This document shows, in pieces, positions 12,440 through 17,955 of a DNA stretch of 31,584 bases; positions within the stretch are counted from its first letter, which is position 1; each line of letters opens with the position of its first letter. A model generated the notes under the pieces. The model made no database searches. It was not told the origin of the DNA and saw only the letters and a program-made list of their open reading frames with translations. Made by a program: the position numbers and the translations under genes. Location of the stretch: the IMG/VR virus record IMGVR_UViG_3300032285_001048, positions 1 to 31,584 of that record. One strand, given 5' to 3'. Source of the stretch: a virus.

Positions 12440-12762
12440 TGGCTACCAAAGTCTCACCCACACAGCGTAGTCTGGCTCATTTACGTGAGCAGGGTTACCA
12501 CGTTGAAATTGTTGAGAAGTGGAACAGCTTCACTAAACAACGAAAAGACCTGTGGGGGTGGGCTGACCTTCTTGCTATCCGCAAGGGTGAGGTTCTGGCA
12601 GTGCAGGTAACAGCCTCTGCTGTCAGTAACCGCATAAAAAAGATTATGGCCTCCGACACGTTAGCTCTTGTCAGAGATGCTGGAATCAGGATTGAAGTAC
12701 ATGGCTGGCGCAAGTCAGCAAAGACCAACAAATATGTTTTAAGAATTGAGGATATATCGTGA
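12439..12762 (+). CDS. PD-(D/E)XK-like nuclease/resolvase candidate (107 aa)
   Basis: The start overlaps the preceding stop (TGATG). The order is a helix (TQRSLAHLREQGY), Glu24/Glu26 (HVEIVEKW), Asp43 (GWADLLAIRKG), then VLAVQVT, where a family ExK would be; here it reads Gln56-Val-Thr58. This is the layout of small VRR-NUC or Holliday-junction resolvase-like enzymes, with an unusual third motif. It probably processes recombination intermediates, or is inactive. Confidence 0.65.
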   Translation: MATKVSPTQRSLAHLREQGYHVEIVEKWNSFTKQRKDLWGWADLLAIRKGEVLAVQVTASAVSNRIKKIMASDTLALVRDAGIRIEVHGWRKSAKTNKYVLRIEDIS

Positions 12763-12947
12763 CCGACATGCAACCACCAAAACAAATTGTGATGAGCCAA
12801 GACTCTATCAACAAGGCCAACAACAGCATGAACTACACCATGAACCTGGTGAACATGTCTTTGCAACAACTGTGGAACATTGCCTACCAAGCTGGCTTTG
12901 AAGACGCACAAGAAATCATGAAGACCGACCAAGGTATCCAGCAATGA
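12759..12947 (+). CDS. Small protein with YQAGFED motif (62 aa, GTG start)
   Basis: The GTG at 12759 overlaps the preceding stop (GTGA), and GAGG lies 7 nt before it; the ATG at 12768 is less well placed. The product is Asn- and Met-rich (NKANNSMNYTMNLVNMS) with AYQAGFEDA near residue 46. It overlaps the next start by 4 nt. Unknown function. Confidence 0.68.
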   Translation: MTDMQPPKQIVMSQDSINKANNSMNYTMNLVNMSLQQLWNIAYQAGFEDAQEIMKTDQGIQQ

Positions 12948-13690
12948 GCAAAGCACACATCTTCATCGCAACACCTATGTATGGTGGCATGACCACTGGC
13001 TATTACTGTCAGTCACTGGTGAATACAACCGCTGTCATGCGAGCTAACGACATAGACATGAGCTTCTCCTGCATGTTTAACGAAAGCCTCATCCAGCGTG
13101 GCAGGAACGCTCTGGCACACGGTTTCCTCCAGAAGAAGGAAGCCACACACTTGATGTTCATTGACGCAGATATTCGCTGGAATCCTGCTGACATCGTGAA
13201 GATGATTGAGGCAGACAAAGACATCCTGTGCGGCATCTATCCTAAGAAGGAAATCAACTGGCATGGTGTCGAGCAAGCTGTCAAAGATGGCGTGGCTGTT
13301 GACCAACTGAAGACCCGTACAGGCAGCCTGGTGGTTAACCTGGTTGACTACCAAGGAACAGTCACAGTACCAGCACATGAGCCTGTGGAAATCTGGAACG
13401 GTGGTACAGGGTTCATGCTTATCAAGCGTGAGGTGCTGGAAGACCTGGCGACAAAGATGAACAGCTATGTCAATGACGTAACCTTTCTCTCTGGCGAAAT
13501 CAAGAATGACAAGATTGTGGAGTTCTTTGCCTGTGCTATCGAGGAAGGTGTGGGACGTTTGCTGTCAGAAGACTACTACTTCTGCCAAGAAGCACGCAGA
13601 CATGGGTACAAGATTCATGCTGCTCCCTGGGTGGTTCTAGGCCATTTTGGTAGCTACCTCTTTGAAGGTGGTTTAGTCCCTGCACCATGA
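12944..13690 (+). CDS. GT-A type glycosyltransferase
   Basis: 248 aa. The N-terminus has KAHIFIATPMYGG. ESLIQRGRNALAHGFL is at 48-62, and the metal-binding triad FIDADIRW has Asp74-Ala-Asp76 (a DxD). WNGGTGFMLIKREV follows near residue 156 and EDYYFCQEARRHG near 207, an acidic motif typical of GT-A inverting enzymes. It transfers a sugar from a nucleotide donor to an unknown acceptor. ATGA overlaps at both ends tie it to its neighbours, and the methyltransferase follows immediately. Confidence 0.83.
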   Translation: MSKAHIFIATPMYGGMTTGYYCQSLVNTTAVMRANDIDMSFSCMFNESLIQRGRNALAHGFLQKKEATHLMFIDADIRWNPADIVKMIEADKDILCGIYPKKEINWHGVEQAVKDGVAVDQLKTRTGSLVVNLVDYQGTVTVPAHEPVEIWNGGTGFMLIKREVLEDLATKMNSYVNDVTFLSGEIKNDKIVEFFACAIEEGVGRLLSEDYYFCQEARRHGYKIHAAPWVVLGHFGSYLFEGGLVPAP

Positions 13691-14157
13691 CCATCTCTCT
13701 TGACCTTGGGTGCGGAGAAACCATCCGCAACCCTTACCAAGCAAACCAGGTGGTAGGACTTGATATTGAGGACGCTGACCTTGCTATTGAGCCTATCCCC
13801 TACGCTAACGAGTATTTTGACTACGTGACGGCATACGACTTTCTGGAACACATTCCCAGGCTGTTGTATGTCCCACAACGCAGATACCCGTTTGTGGAAC
13901 TCATGTCAGAGATATTCAGGGTGATGAAGGTGGGAGGAAAGTTCTTGTCCTCGACTCCTGCCTTCCCTCACAGTGCGGCTTTCCAAGACCCGACACATGT
14001 GAACATCATCACGCCAGATACGTTCTATGAATACTTTGATGACCAAAAAACCTGGGCAAAGCAGTATGGGTTCAAGGGCGCATTCCATATAAATGAGATG
14101 CGCTATCACGGCCCACACCTGCTGTGTGAGCTACAGAAGGTTCATGTCAACGTTTAG
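13687..14157 (+). CDS. Class I SAM-dependent methyltransferase
   Basis: 156 aa. Motif I LDLGCGE at 5-11, a second acidic strand end (VVGLDIED), then YDFLEHIPRL and the post-motif RVMKVGGKFL, the usual Rossmann MTase order of small-molecule or sugar methylases. The length is short but complete for the core. The start overlaps the glycosyltransferase stop (ATGA), so the pair may make and methylate one glycan; the acceptor is unknown. It converges on the late operon, overlapping its last gene by 11 nt. Confidence 0.8.
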   Translation: MTISLDLGCGETIRNPYQANQVVGLDIEDADLAIEPIPYANEYFDYVTAYDFLEHIPRLLYVPQRRYPFVELMSEIFRVMKVGGKFLSSTPAFPHSAAFQDPTHVNIITPDTFYEYFDDQKTWAKQYGFKGAFHINEMRYHGPHLLCELQKVHVNV

Positions 14158-14293
14158 CAGTCTTTGCTGAACGCTTAAATGCCGCCTTGGTAGGGTAGCC
14201 TTTCTGACCACGCTTCTTAGCTGGTAGACCTGCTGCCCTACGTCTGTTGATGTTGTAGTACAAGCCACGCTTGGCTTTAGGTGTGTATGCCAT
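14147..14293 (-). CDS. Basic 48-aa protein, last gene of the late operon
   Basis: The ATG at 14293 overlaps the preceding stop (TAATG). The product is about one third Lys/Arg (KAKRGLYYNINRRRAAG, then KKRGQKGYPTKAAFKRSAKTAKR), with no acidic residues. It could bind DNA or be a packaged basic peptide. The 3' end overlaps the convergent methyltransferase gene by 11 nt, leaving no room for a terminator between the operons. Confidence 0.6.
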   Translation of the reverse strand: MAYTPKAKRGLYYNINRRRAAGLPAKKRGQKGYPTKAAFKRSAKTAKR

Positions 14294-14523
14294 TATCTGC
14301 ACCCCCATCTCTTTCTTGCTGCTTTGCCACGCTCACCCGTCCAACTCTTGCTTCTGGCACAAAATGACTTGTGGCGTGGCCCTGATTTTGTTGGGGCTTT
14401 CAAGTTGCTACCTGTAGCCCTGTTTGTCTTTGCTCTGCCTTTGGCAGTCAAGCCACCACCCGCCTTGACGGACAGCTTTTCGCCTCTGCCAACAGACAGG
14501 TTGGGTGACTTCTTTTTACGCAT
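14293..14523 (-). CDS. DUF6321-like basic phage protein (76 aa)
   Basis: It carries GGGLTAKGRAKTNRATGSNLKAP and then GPRHKSFCARS, ending in KRWGCR, a pattern I recall from DUF6321 proteins (LTAKGRAKYNRATGSNLKAP, SFCARM, KWKC). It is very basic with two Cys. The start overlaps the endolysin stop by 8 nt. It is a structural or DNA-condensing candidate; function unknown. Confidence 0.7.
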   Translation of the reverse strand: MRKKKSPNLSVGRGEKLSVKAGGGLTAKGRAKTNRATGSNLKAPTKSGPRHKSFCARSKSWTGERGKAARKRWGCR

Positions 14524-14944
14524 ATTCTCTTGTGCCTGACTTATCAATGATGAGAGCCATGTTTCTAGGCTGGATGTCTTCATGGTTGGGAATAGAGACA
14601 TGTGTCCAGCGGTCAAACTCACGGATACATTGGTCGTAAGGCAGACCAGAATTGATAATGGCAGACACCACTTCATCTGGAGTCATGCCAGGTACACGAA
14701 TGTCGGCAGCACAGCCATGACGGTGCTGAGACTTGTCGGTAGAACCCACAGCCTTGTTGACCTCGGCAGAGCGGAAAGCTGAGTTAATCATGATGGGTTT
14801 GCCACCCAAGACTTCTTTCACCTGCTCCAGAAAGTTTGCCAGACGAACCAGGTTTACCATCTCGTCTTCGTTGGGCGTGTTGTCAAACTCACGGTGGTCG
14901 GTGTGGGTGAGTTCTTCGTAGGTAAAGTTTTCTGACAAGTTCAT
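14516..14944 (-). CDS. Endolysin, M15 peptidase family
   Basis: 142 aa. A zinc peptidase cutting the peptide of peptidoglycan. The M15 signature SxHxxGxAxD is exact: Ser72, His74, Gly77, Ala79, Asp81; the third zinc ligand His115 lies in WTHVSI. SAFRS at 55-59 supplies the family Arg. There is no signal peptide, so it depends on the holin. The ATG overlaps the Rz stop (ATGA). Confidence 0.9.
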   Translation of the reverse strand: MNLSENFTYEELTHTDHREFDNTPNEDEMVNLVRLANFLEQVKEVLGGKPIMINSAFRSAEVNKAVGSTDKSQHRHGCAADIRVPGMTPDEVVSAIINSGLPYDQCIREFDRWTHVSIPNHEDIQPRNMALIIDKSGTREYA

Positions 14945-15420
14945 GGTTTTCCTTTCAAGGTTTGGTAGGCTGAGTTGTAGGCATCAATACAGGCGTTGAG
15001 TTGCCTGGTGTTGGCATCTCCTTGGTCTGTGATGGCGACAAGAGATTTAGCAATCTCTCTGTCAAGTTCGGCTGTTGCTTGAACGCTATTTCCGCTGGCA
15101 GGGGCGGGATTGTCGGGGGTTGATACGGGGCAGATGGTTTTGACAGGAATCCGCAACTGGAGAGCACCAGTGTCAATATCAGTATTGCGCTTTTGCTGAA
15201 TGAGTTTTGCATTTTGATTTGCCTTTGCAAGTTGAGTGGCTTGTGCATTAACAGCGGCAGTAAGTGCCTGTTCTTTTTGTCTAGCTTCAGCGTTGAGCTT
15301 GGCAATCTCTATCTCTTGACGCACTGTTTCATCATGACCGCCTTTGTAATACCCTCCACCAAAGGCAGACACGACAGCCAAAACAATACCAAGCAAAACA
15401 TAAGGATTGAATAAGCTCAT
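14941..15420 (-). CDS. Rz: i-spanin (Rz-like)
   Basis: 159 aa. An N-terminal membrane anchor at about 7-24 (YVLLGIVLAVVSAFGGGYY) precedes a long periplasmic coiled coil (IEIAKLNAEARQKEQAL, then NQNAKLIQQKRNTD). The C-terminal half holds two Cys. It sits between holin candidate and endolysin, and a lipoprotein frame is embedded inside it. Together they fuse inner and outer membranes at lysis. Confidence 0.88.
   Translation of the reverse strand: MSLFNPYVLLGIVLAVVSAFGGGYYKGGHDETVRQEIEIAKLNAEARQKEQALTAAVNAQATQLAKANQNAKLIQQKRNTDIDTGALQLRIPVKTICPVSTPDNPAPASGNSVQATAELDREIAKSLVAITDQGDANTRQLNACIDAYNSAYQTLKGKP
14955..15212 (-). CDS. Rz1: o-spanin lipoprotein (Rz1-like), embedded within Rz
   Basis: 85 aa in a different frame entirely inside the Rz gene. 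ATG 15212 is chosen because AAAGG lies 9 nt upstream and the signal peptide starts there: MQNSFSKSAILILTLVLSSC, with lipobox Leu-Ser-Ser-Cys20. The mature part is Pro-rich (KPSAPYQPPTIPPLP), as in Rz1 proteins. This is the classic nested spanin arrangement. Confidence 0.88.
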   Translation of the reverse strand: MQNSFSKSAILILTLVLSSCGFLSKPSAPYQPPTIPPLPAEIAFKQQPNLTERLLNLLSPSQTKEMPTPGNSTPVLMPTTQPTKP

Positions 15421-15755
15421 GGCACTTCCGTGGGTGGTAAGTTGGCAGACAAGGGCTTGACAGGCACTTGTGGCACAGGCGGGGCTGGAGGCTTGGCAGG
15501 AAGTGCTGTGGCATTGCTTCCGTGGCCTACCGCCATCAACGTACCAATAATGGAAATCATGCTGGTCAGCACGGTCTTCAAGATTTCAAACAAGACTGCA
15601 TCGTTCTTGGCTTGACCCACCATAGGCTGAGTGACAAAGATGAAGCAGTACAGCACACCAAACACAGCACCTATCAAACAAATGTTGAAACTGATTTGGG
15701 TGACAAATTGAGACAGTGCGTGCCAGTCTTCAGGAGTTCTTTTTGAACTTGTCAT
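15417..15755 (-). CDS. Putative holin with two membrane segments (112 aa)
   Basis: TM1 about 21-41 (ISFNICLIGAVFGVLYCFIF) and TM2 about 58-76 (ILKTVLTSMISIIGTLMAVG), then a Pro-rich cytoplasmic or periplasmic tail (KPPAPPVPQVPVKP). Length, two helices and position directly before the spanins and endolysin fit a holin. The Pro-rich tail is unusual. The stop overlaps the Rz start by 4 nt. No family assigned. Confidence 0.65.
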   Translation of the reverse strand: MTSSKRTPEDWHALSQFVTQISFNICLIGAVFGVLYCFIFVTQPMVGQAKNDAVLFEILKTVLTSMISIIGTLMAVGHGSNATALPAKPPAPPVPQVPVKPLSANLPPTEVP

Positions 15756-15924
15756 AAATATCCTTTGGAATCAAGTCTTTAGTGCATGTACCAGAGGCTT
15801 CACATGCAGGTGGTTCACATTCAGGCTTTCCCCAATTCTGGGGGTCTTGGCATGGATAGCGATAGCGGTCTTCGCACCCTGTCAAAAACAGGATTGTCGT
15901 TAAAAGAATCAGGCTTTTTGTCAC
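15730..15924 (-). CDS. Small Cys-rich lipoprotein (64 aa, GTG start)
   Basis: GTG 15924 lies 6 nt after AAAGGG. A signal peptide MTKSLILLTTILFLTGC ends in lipobox Leu-Thr-Gly-Cys17. The mature protein has four further Cys (PCQD, ECEPPACEASGTC), likely two disulfides. It overlaps the upstream coiled-coil membrane protein by 104 nt in another frame. Its place in the lysis cassette suggests a role at the outer membrane, perhaps with that neighbour. Confidence 0.7.
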   Translation of the reverse strand: MTKSLILLTTILFLTGCEDRYRYPCQDPQNWGKPECEPPACEASGTCTKDLIPKDIYDKFKKNS

Positions 15925-16162
15925 GCTTATCCCTTTCCAAGTCTCGGCGCAATCTTTCTACTTTCTCAATTTGCGCTTTAGTTTCATGTTTGACAGCCAG
16001 AATGTCAAGATACAAGAAAGCCATGACAGGCAATATCAAACCTAACAAAACAACCAGGAATATGACCGCCATCAAAAGGACTGATTCATTTCCTTCATTC
16101 GGTTGAGGAGGAGAAACCAAAGGTGGAGGTATCCAAGAAGAATTACTGTTCCCACCAGCCAT
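15821..16162 (-). CDS. Membrane-anchored coiled-coil protein (113 aa)
   Basis: The start is set at ATG 16162 (MAGGNSNSSWIPPP), where an AAAGG lies 10 nt upstream; the in-frame ATG at 16207 is an alternative. A Pro-rich head is followed by one long hydrophobic helix at about 29-51 (VLLMAVIFLVVLLGLILPVMAF) and a charged coiled coil (KAQIEKVERLRRDLERDKRD). The C-terminus overlaps the lipoprotein gene, and the N-terminus overlaps the preceding gene by 91 nt. It has i-spanin-like topology, but the true Rz lies downstream. Confidence 0.6.
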   Translation of the reverse strand: MAGGNSNSSWIPPPLVSPPQPNEGNESVLLMAVIFLVVLLGLILPVMAFLYLDILAVKHETKAQIEKVERLRRDLERDKRDKKPDSFNDNPVFDRVRRPLSLSMPRPPELGKA

Positions 16163-16764
16163 GCTGCTTGAGCCTTTAACCTTTCTGCTCGTTGGCGTAG
16201 TTGCCATTTCCTGTACCTTTCCTTGGCTTCCTGGGCCAATCGTGCTTGCTCCTGCTCCTCCTTGATAGTGTCTCTCATTTCAAACACTTTTGAGTACAGT
16301 GCACCCATTTCGGGCGGGGACTGGTAAACCATTGTTTCCCTGATTGTCACTTCCAGTGCAGCCATCTGGTCAAGCGCCATCACCCTGTTCAGAGCCGCTT
16401 CCATGTGGTTCTGGTCAGGGTCGTAGACGTTGCGGGACTTCTCTTCTTCTTGCCTGATATGGGCGGCAAGAGTTTCTTGTAAGCGGAAGAATTCGGTCAG
16501 TTGCTTGACCACATCTGCCATGACCTTGGTTTCGTCAACGGCAACAAACTTTTCTTTCTTCTTGGCTACAGGCTTGGGAGCTTCTGGCTTTGCACCAAAC
16601 AGCTTTGCCCAAAACCCTTGTACTTCTTTGGCTACACCTACAGCCTCATCTACAGTAGCCTTGACCTCCATGAAGGAAGTCTTGGCTTGCTTGTAGAGTT
16701 CGCACCCTTCCTTGATTGCAGCAACACAGGCGTTGGCAGCAAAGAGGATGCTTATCGGGTCAAT
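16072..16764 (-). CDS. Tail-anchored coiled-coil membrane protein, probable ATT start (230 aa)
   Basis: The frame is open without ATG, GTG or TTG from the upstream stop (16767-16765) to an ATG at 16671 that lacks a Shine-Dalgarno. ATT at 16764 directly follows that stop, and GAAGG lies 7 nt before it. The added 31 residues (DPISILFAANACVAAIK and on) look like real protein and match my recollection of homologous N-termini. Central helices and a coiled coil lead to a membrane helix at about 200-220 (WLVGTVILLGYLHLWFLLL). Function unknown; it is at the head of the lysis region. Confidence 0.68.
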   Translation of the reverse strand: MDPISILFAANACVAAIKEGCELYKQAKTSFMEVKATVDEAVGVAKEVQGFWAKLFGAKPEAPKPVAKKKEKFVAVDETKVMADVVKQLTEFFRLQETLAAHIRQEEEKSRNVYDPDQNHMEAALNRVMALDQMAALEVTIRETMVYQSPPEMGALYSKVFEMRDTIKEEQEQARLAQEAKERYRKWQLRQRAERLKAQAAWLVGTVILLGYLHLWFLLLNRMKEMNQSF

Positions 16765-17115
16765 TTACAGACCTTCGCCAGGAACGATATAGGCTTCAGG
16801 AGTTCCTGTTTCCGACACAAAGGTAACGTATACAGGGGCTGTGTTGGTGACTTGTGGGCCAGAAATAACCATGCGGGTATCTTGTGGAACAACAACAGCG
16901 TACTGAGGAGTTCCGTTTGTCGGAATGGCTACGTTGGCAGTAGCACTGTTAGAGATACGCACGTACACAGGCAAGCCAGTGTTGGCATTCTCATGGTTGA
17001 CAATCATGTACTGGTTGGACGGGCTGTCAGAGTACATGGTGATTTGCTGAATAGTGGTTGCAGCATTCAGCTTGTAAATCTTACCCATAGGGGTAAAAGC
17101 GATGTTATTCGCCAT
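16765..17115 (-). CDS. Beta-rich virion-type protein ending in VPGEG (116 aa)
   Basis: A Thr/Val/Asn-rich beta sandwich with strands YMIVNHEN, VYVRISN, YAVVVPQDTRMVISG and VYVTFVS, ending AYIVPGEGL. Its order and ending resemble the 109-aa protein at 25756 (VYIVPGDGM end), so the two are probably paralogous head- or fibre-decoration proteins. The ATG is separated from the upstream stop by two nucleotides (TAATCATG). Confidence 0.65.
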   Translation of the reverse strand: MANNIAFTPMGKIYKLNAATTIQQITMYSDSPSNQYMIVNHENANTGLPVYVRISNSATANVAIPTNGTPQYAVVVPQDTRMVISGPQVTNTAPVYVTFVSETGTPEAYIVPGEGL

Positions 17116-17117
17116 GA

Positions 17118-17360
17118 TTAGTAAACCTTCTTGCCGCCACCTTCAGTAGGCGAATGCTTGGTGTCATAGGTCGGTGTGCCAGAGAAGTCAAACACAGCAC
17201 GGTAACCACCCTTGGGCAGTTCGCCTGGTTGCCAGCGAGTCATGTGAGAAGTGGCATCCCGTGGAATGGGAGGACGCACAGCAGTGGAAGTCTGCTGGTT
17301 TAAATCGTGGTCACGCTGGTGTGGACGATTACTCGGAATCTTGGGGTTGTGATTTAACAT
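17118..17360 (-). CDS. Pro/His-rich small protein, unknown (80 aa)
   Basis: AGGAG is 7 nt before ATG 17360. The product is low in hydrophobic residues, rich in Pro, His, Arg and Thr (SNRPHQRDHDLNQQ, then GGGKKVY at the end), probably disordered. It overlaps the upstream membrane-protein gene by 32 nt. Its location among late genes suggests a minor virion component, but this is inference. Confidence 0.6.
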   Translation of the reverse strand: MLNHNPKIPSNRPHQRDHDLNQQTSTAVRPPIPRDATSHMTRWQPGELPKGGYRAVFDFSGTPTYDTKHSPTEGGGKKVY

Positions 17361-17550
17361 TACTTTTCTCCTTGGTTCTCACCGTTAGATAACTGAATAT
17401 GACATAAATTGCAAGAGTTGTCACCCTTTCCCACCCCAACCCCCACATTGTCCAGCAACCCAGACCAAAGGAGGTGAGCAGAGCAAGAATGGTAATTAAG
17501 CGGTCTGAGATGACCACCAACGCTAGACGGATGATTGCTGTTGCGTCCAT
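17329..17550 (-). CDS. Small two-helix membrane protein (73 aa)
   Basis: TM1 about 5-30 (IIRLALVVISDRLITILALL) and TM2 about 36-58 (WERVTTLAIYVIFSYLTV), then a charged tail (RTKEKSNVKSQPQDSE). AGGA precedes the ATG. It could be a second holin-class protein, or an ejection/membrane factor; it is 1.6 kb upstream of the holin candidate in the same operon. Confidence 0.68.
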   Translation of the reverse strand: MDATAIIRLALVVISDRLITILALLTSFGLGCWTMWGLGWERVTTLAIYVIFSYLTVRTKEKSNVKSQPQDSE

Positions 17551-17585
17551 GAGAATTCCTGTTTAATGTCGGGATAACCATATTA

Positions 17586-17795
17586 TCATGTATCCTCGTC
17601 ATCGTCTCCAAACAATCCTGCACCGTAACCTTCGTCAGCGTCTTTCATCTTCAGGGCTTCCAGCTTGAGCGCACGGTCAATGACCTTCATCTTGTCGGTG
17701 ATGGTGGCAGTAGGGTCAACCATGACCACCGCCATCAACTCGTTGATTGCTTTCTCCAGGGCTGGATTTATGCCCTTCTCTTTCTTCTTGCTCAT
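17586..17795 (-). CDS. Conserved small phage protein (69 aa)
   Basis: The start ATG overlaps the upstream stop (ATGA). A helical protein with KGINPALEKAINELMAVVM and DPTATITDKMKVIDRALKLEALKM, then an acidic C-terminus (GDDDEDT). I recall similar small proteins annotated as unknown in podovirus-like phages; the helical part with a charged tail resembles assembly or small-terminase-like helpers, but I do not assign it. Confidence 0.62.
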   Translation of the reverse strand: MSKKKEKGINPALEKAINELMAVVMVDPTATITDKMKVIDRALKLEALKMKDADEGYGAGLFGDDDEDT

Positions 17796-17953
17796 TTAGA
17801 CAGCTTGCGTCCGACAGCACGTTTGGCAGGTTTGACATCGCCTTTGGTTTGCTTGCGTTGTGCCATCTGGCGGTTGTAGTCTTCAGAAGCTCTCACTTCG
17901 TTCTCACCACCCTCACGGGCCATACGTTGTGTTGCTGATTCTTTCTTTGCCAT
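17792..17953 (-). CDS. Small basic protein (53 aa)
   Basis: An AAAGGAG Shine-Dalgarno lies 5 nt before ATG 17953. The product is charged and helical at the start (MAKKESATQRMAREGGENEVR) and basic at the end (KPAKRAVGRKLSK). The preceding stop and this start form TAATCATG; its own stop overlaps the next start (ATGA). Unknown. Confidence 0.62.
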   Translation of the reverse strand: MAKKESATQRMAREGGENEVRASEDYNRQMAQRKQTKGDVKPAKRAVGRKLSK

Positions 17954-17955
17954 GA

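Noticed and set aside
12495-12956. 153-aa minus-strand frame
   Set aside because: Antisense to the nuclease-like gene and its coupled neighbour; composition is a shadow.
14147-14157. Terminator between the convergent operons
   Set aside because: The genes overlap by 11 nt and no hairpin with a T-run was seen near the junction.
16501-17121. 206-aa plus-strand frame
   Set aside because: Antisense to two well-supported late genes with ribosome-binding sites; no protein signature.
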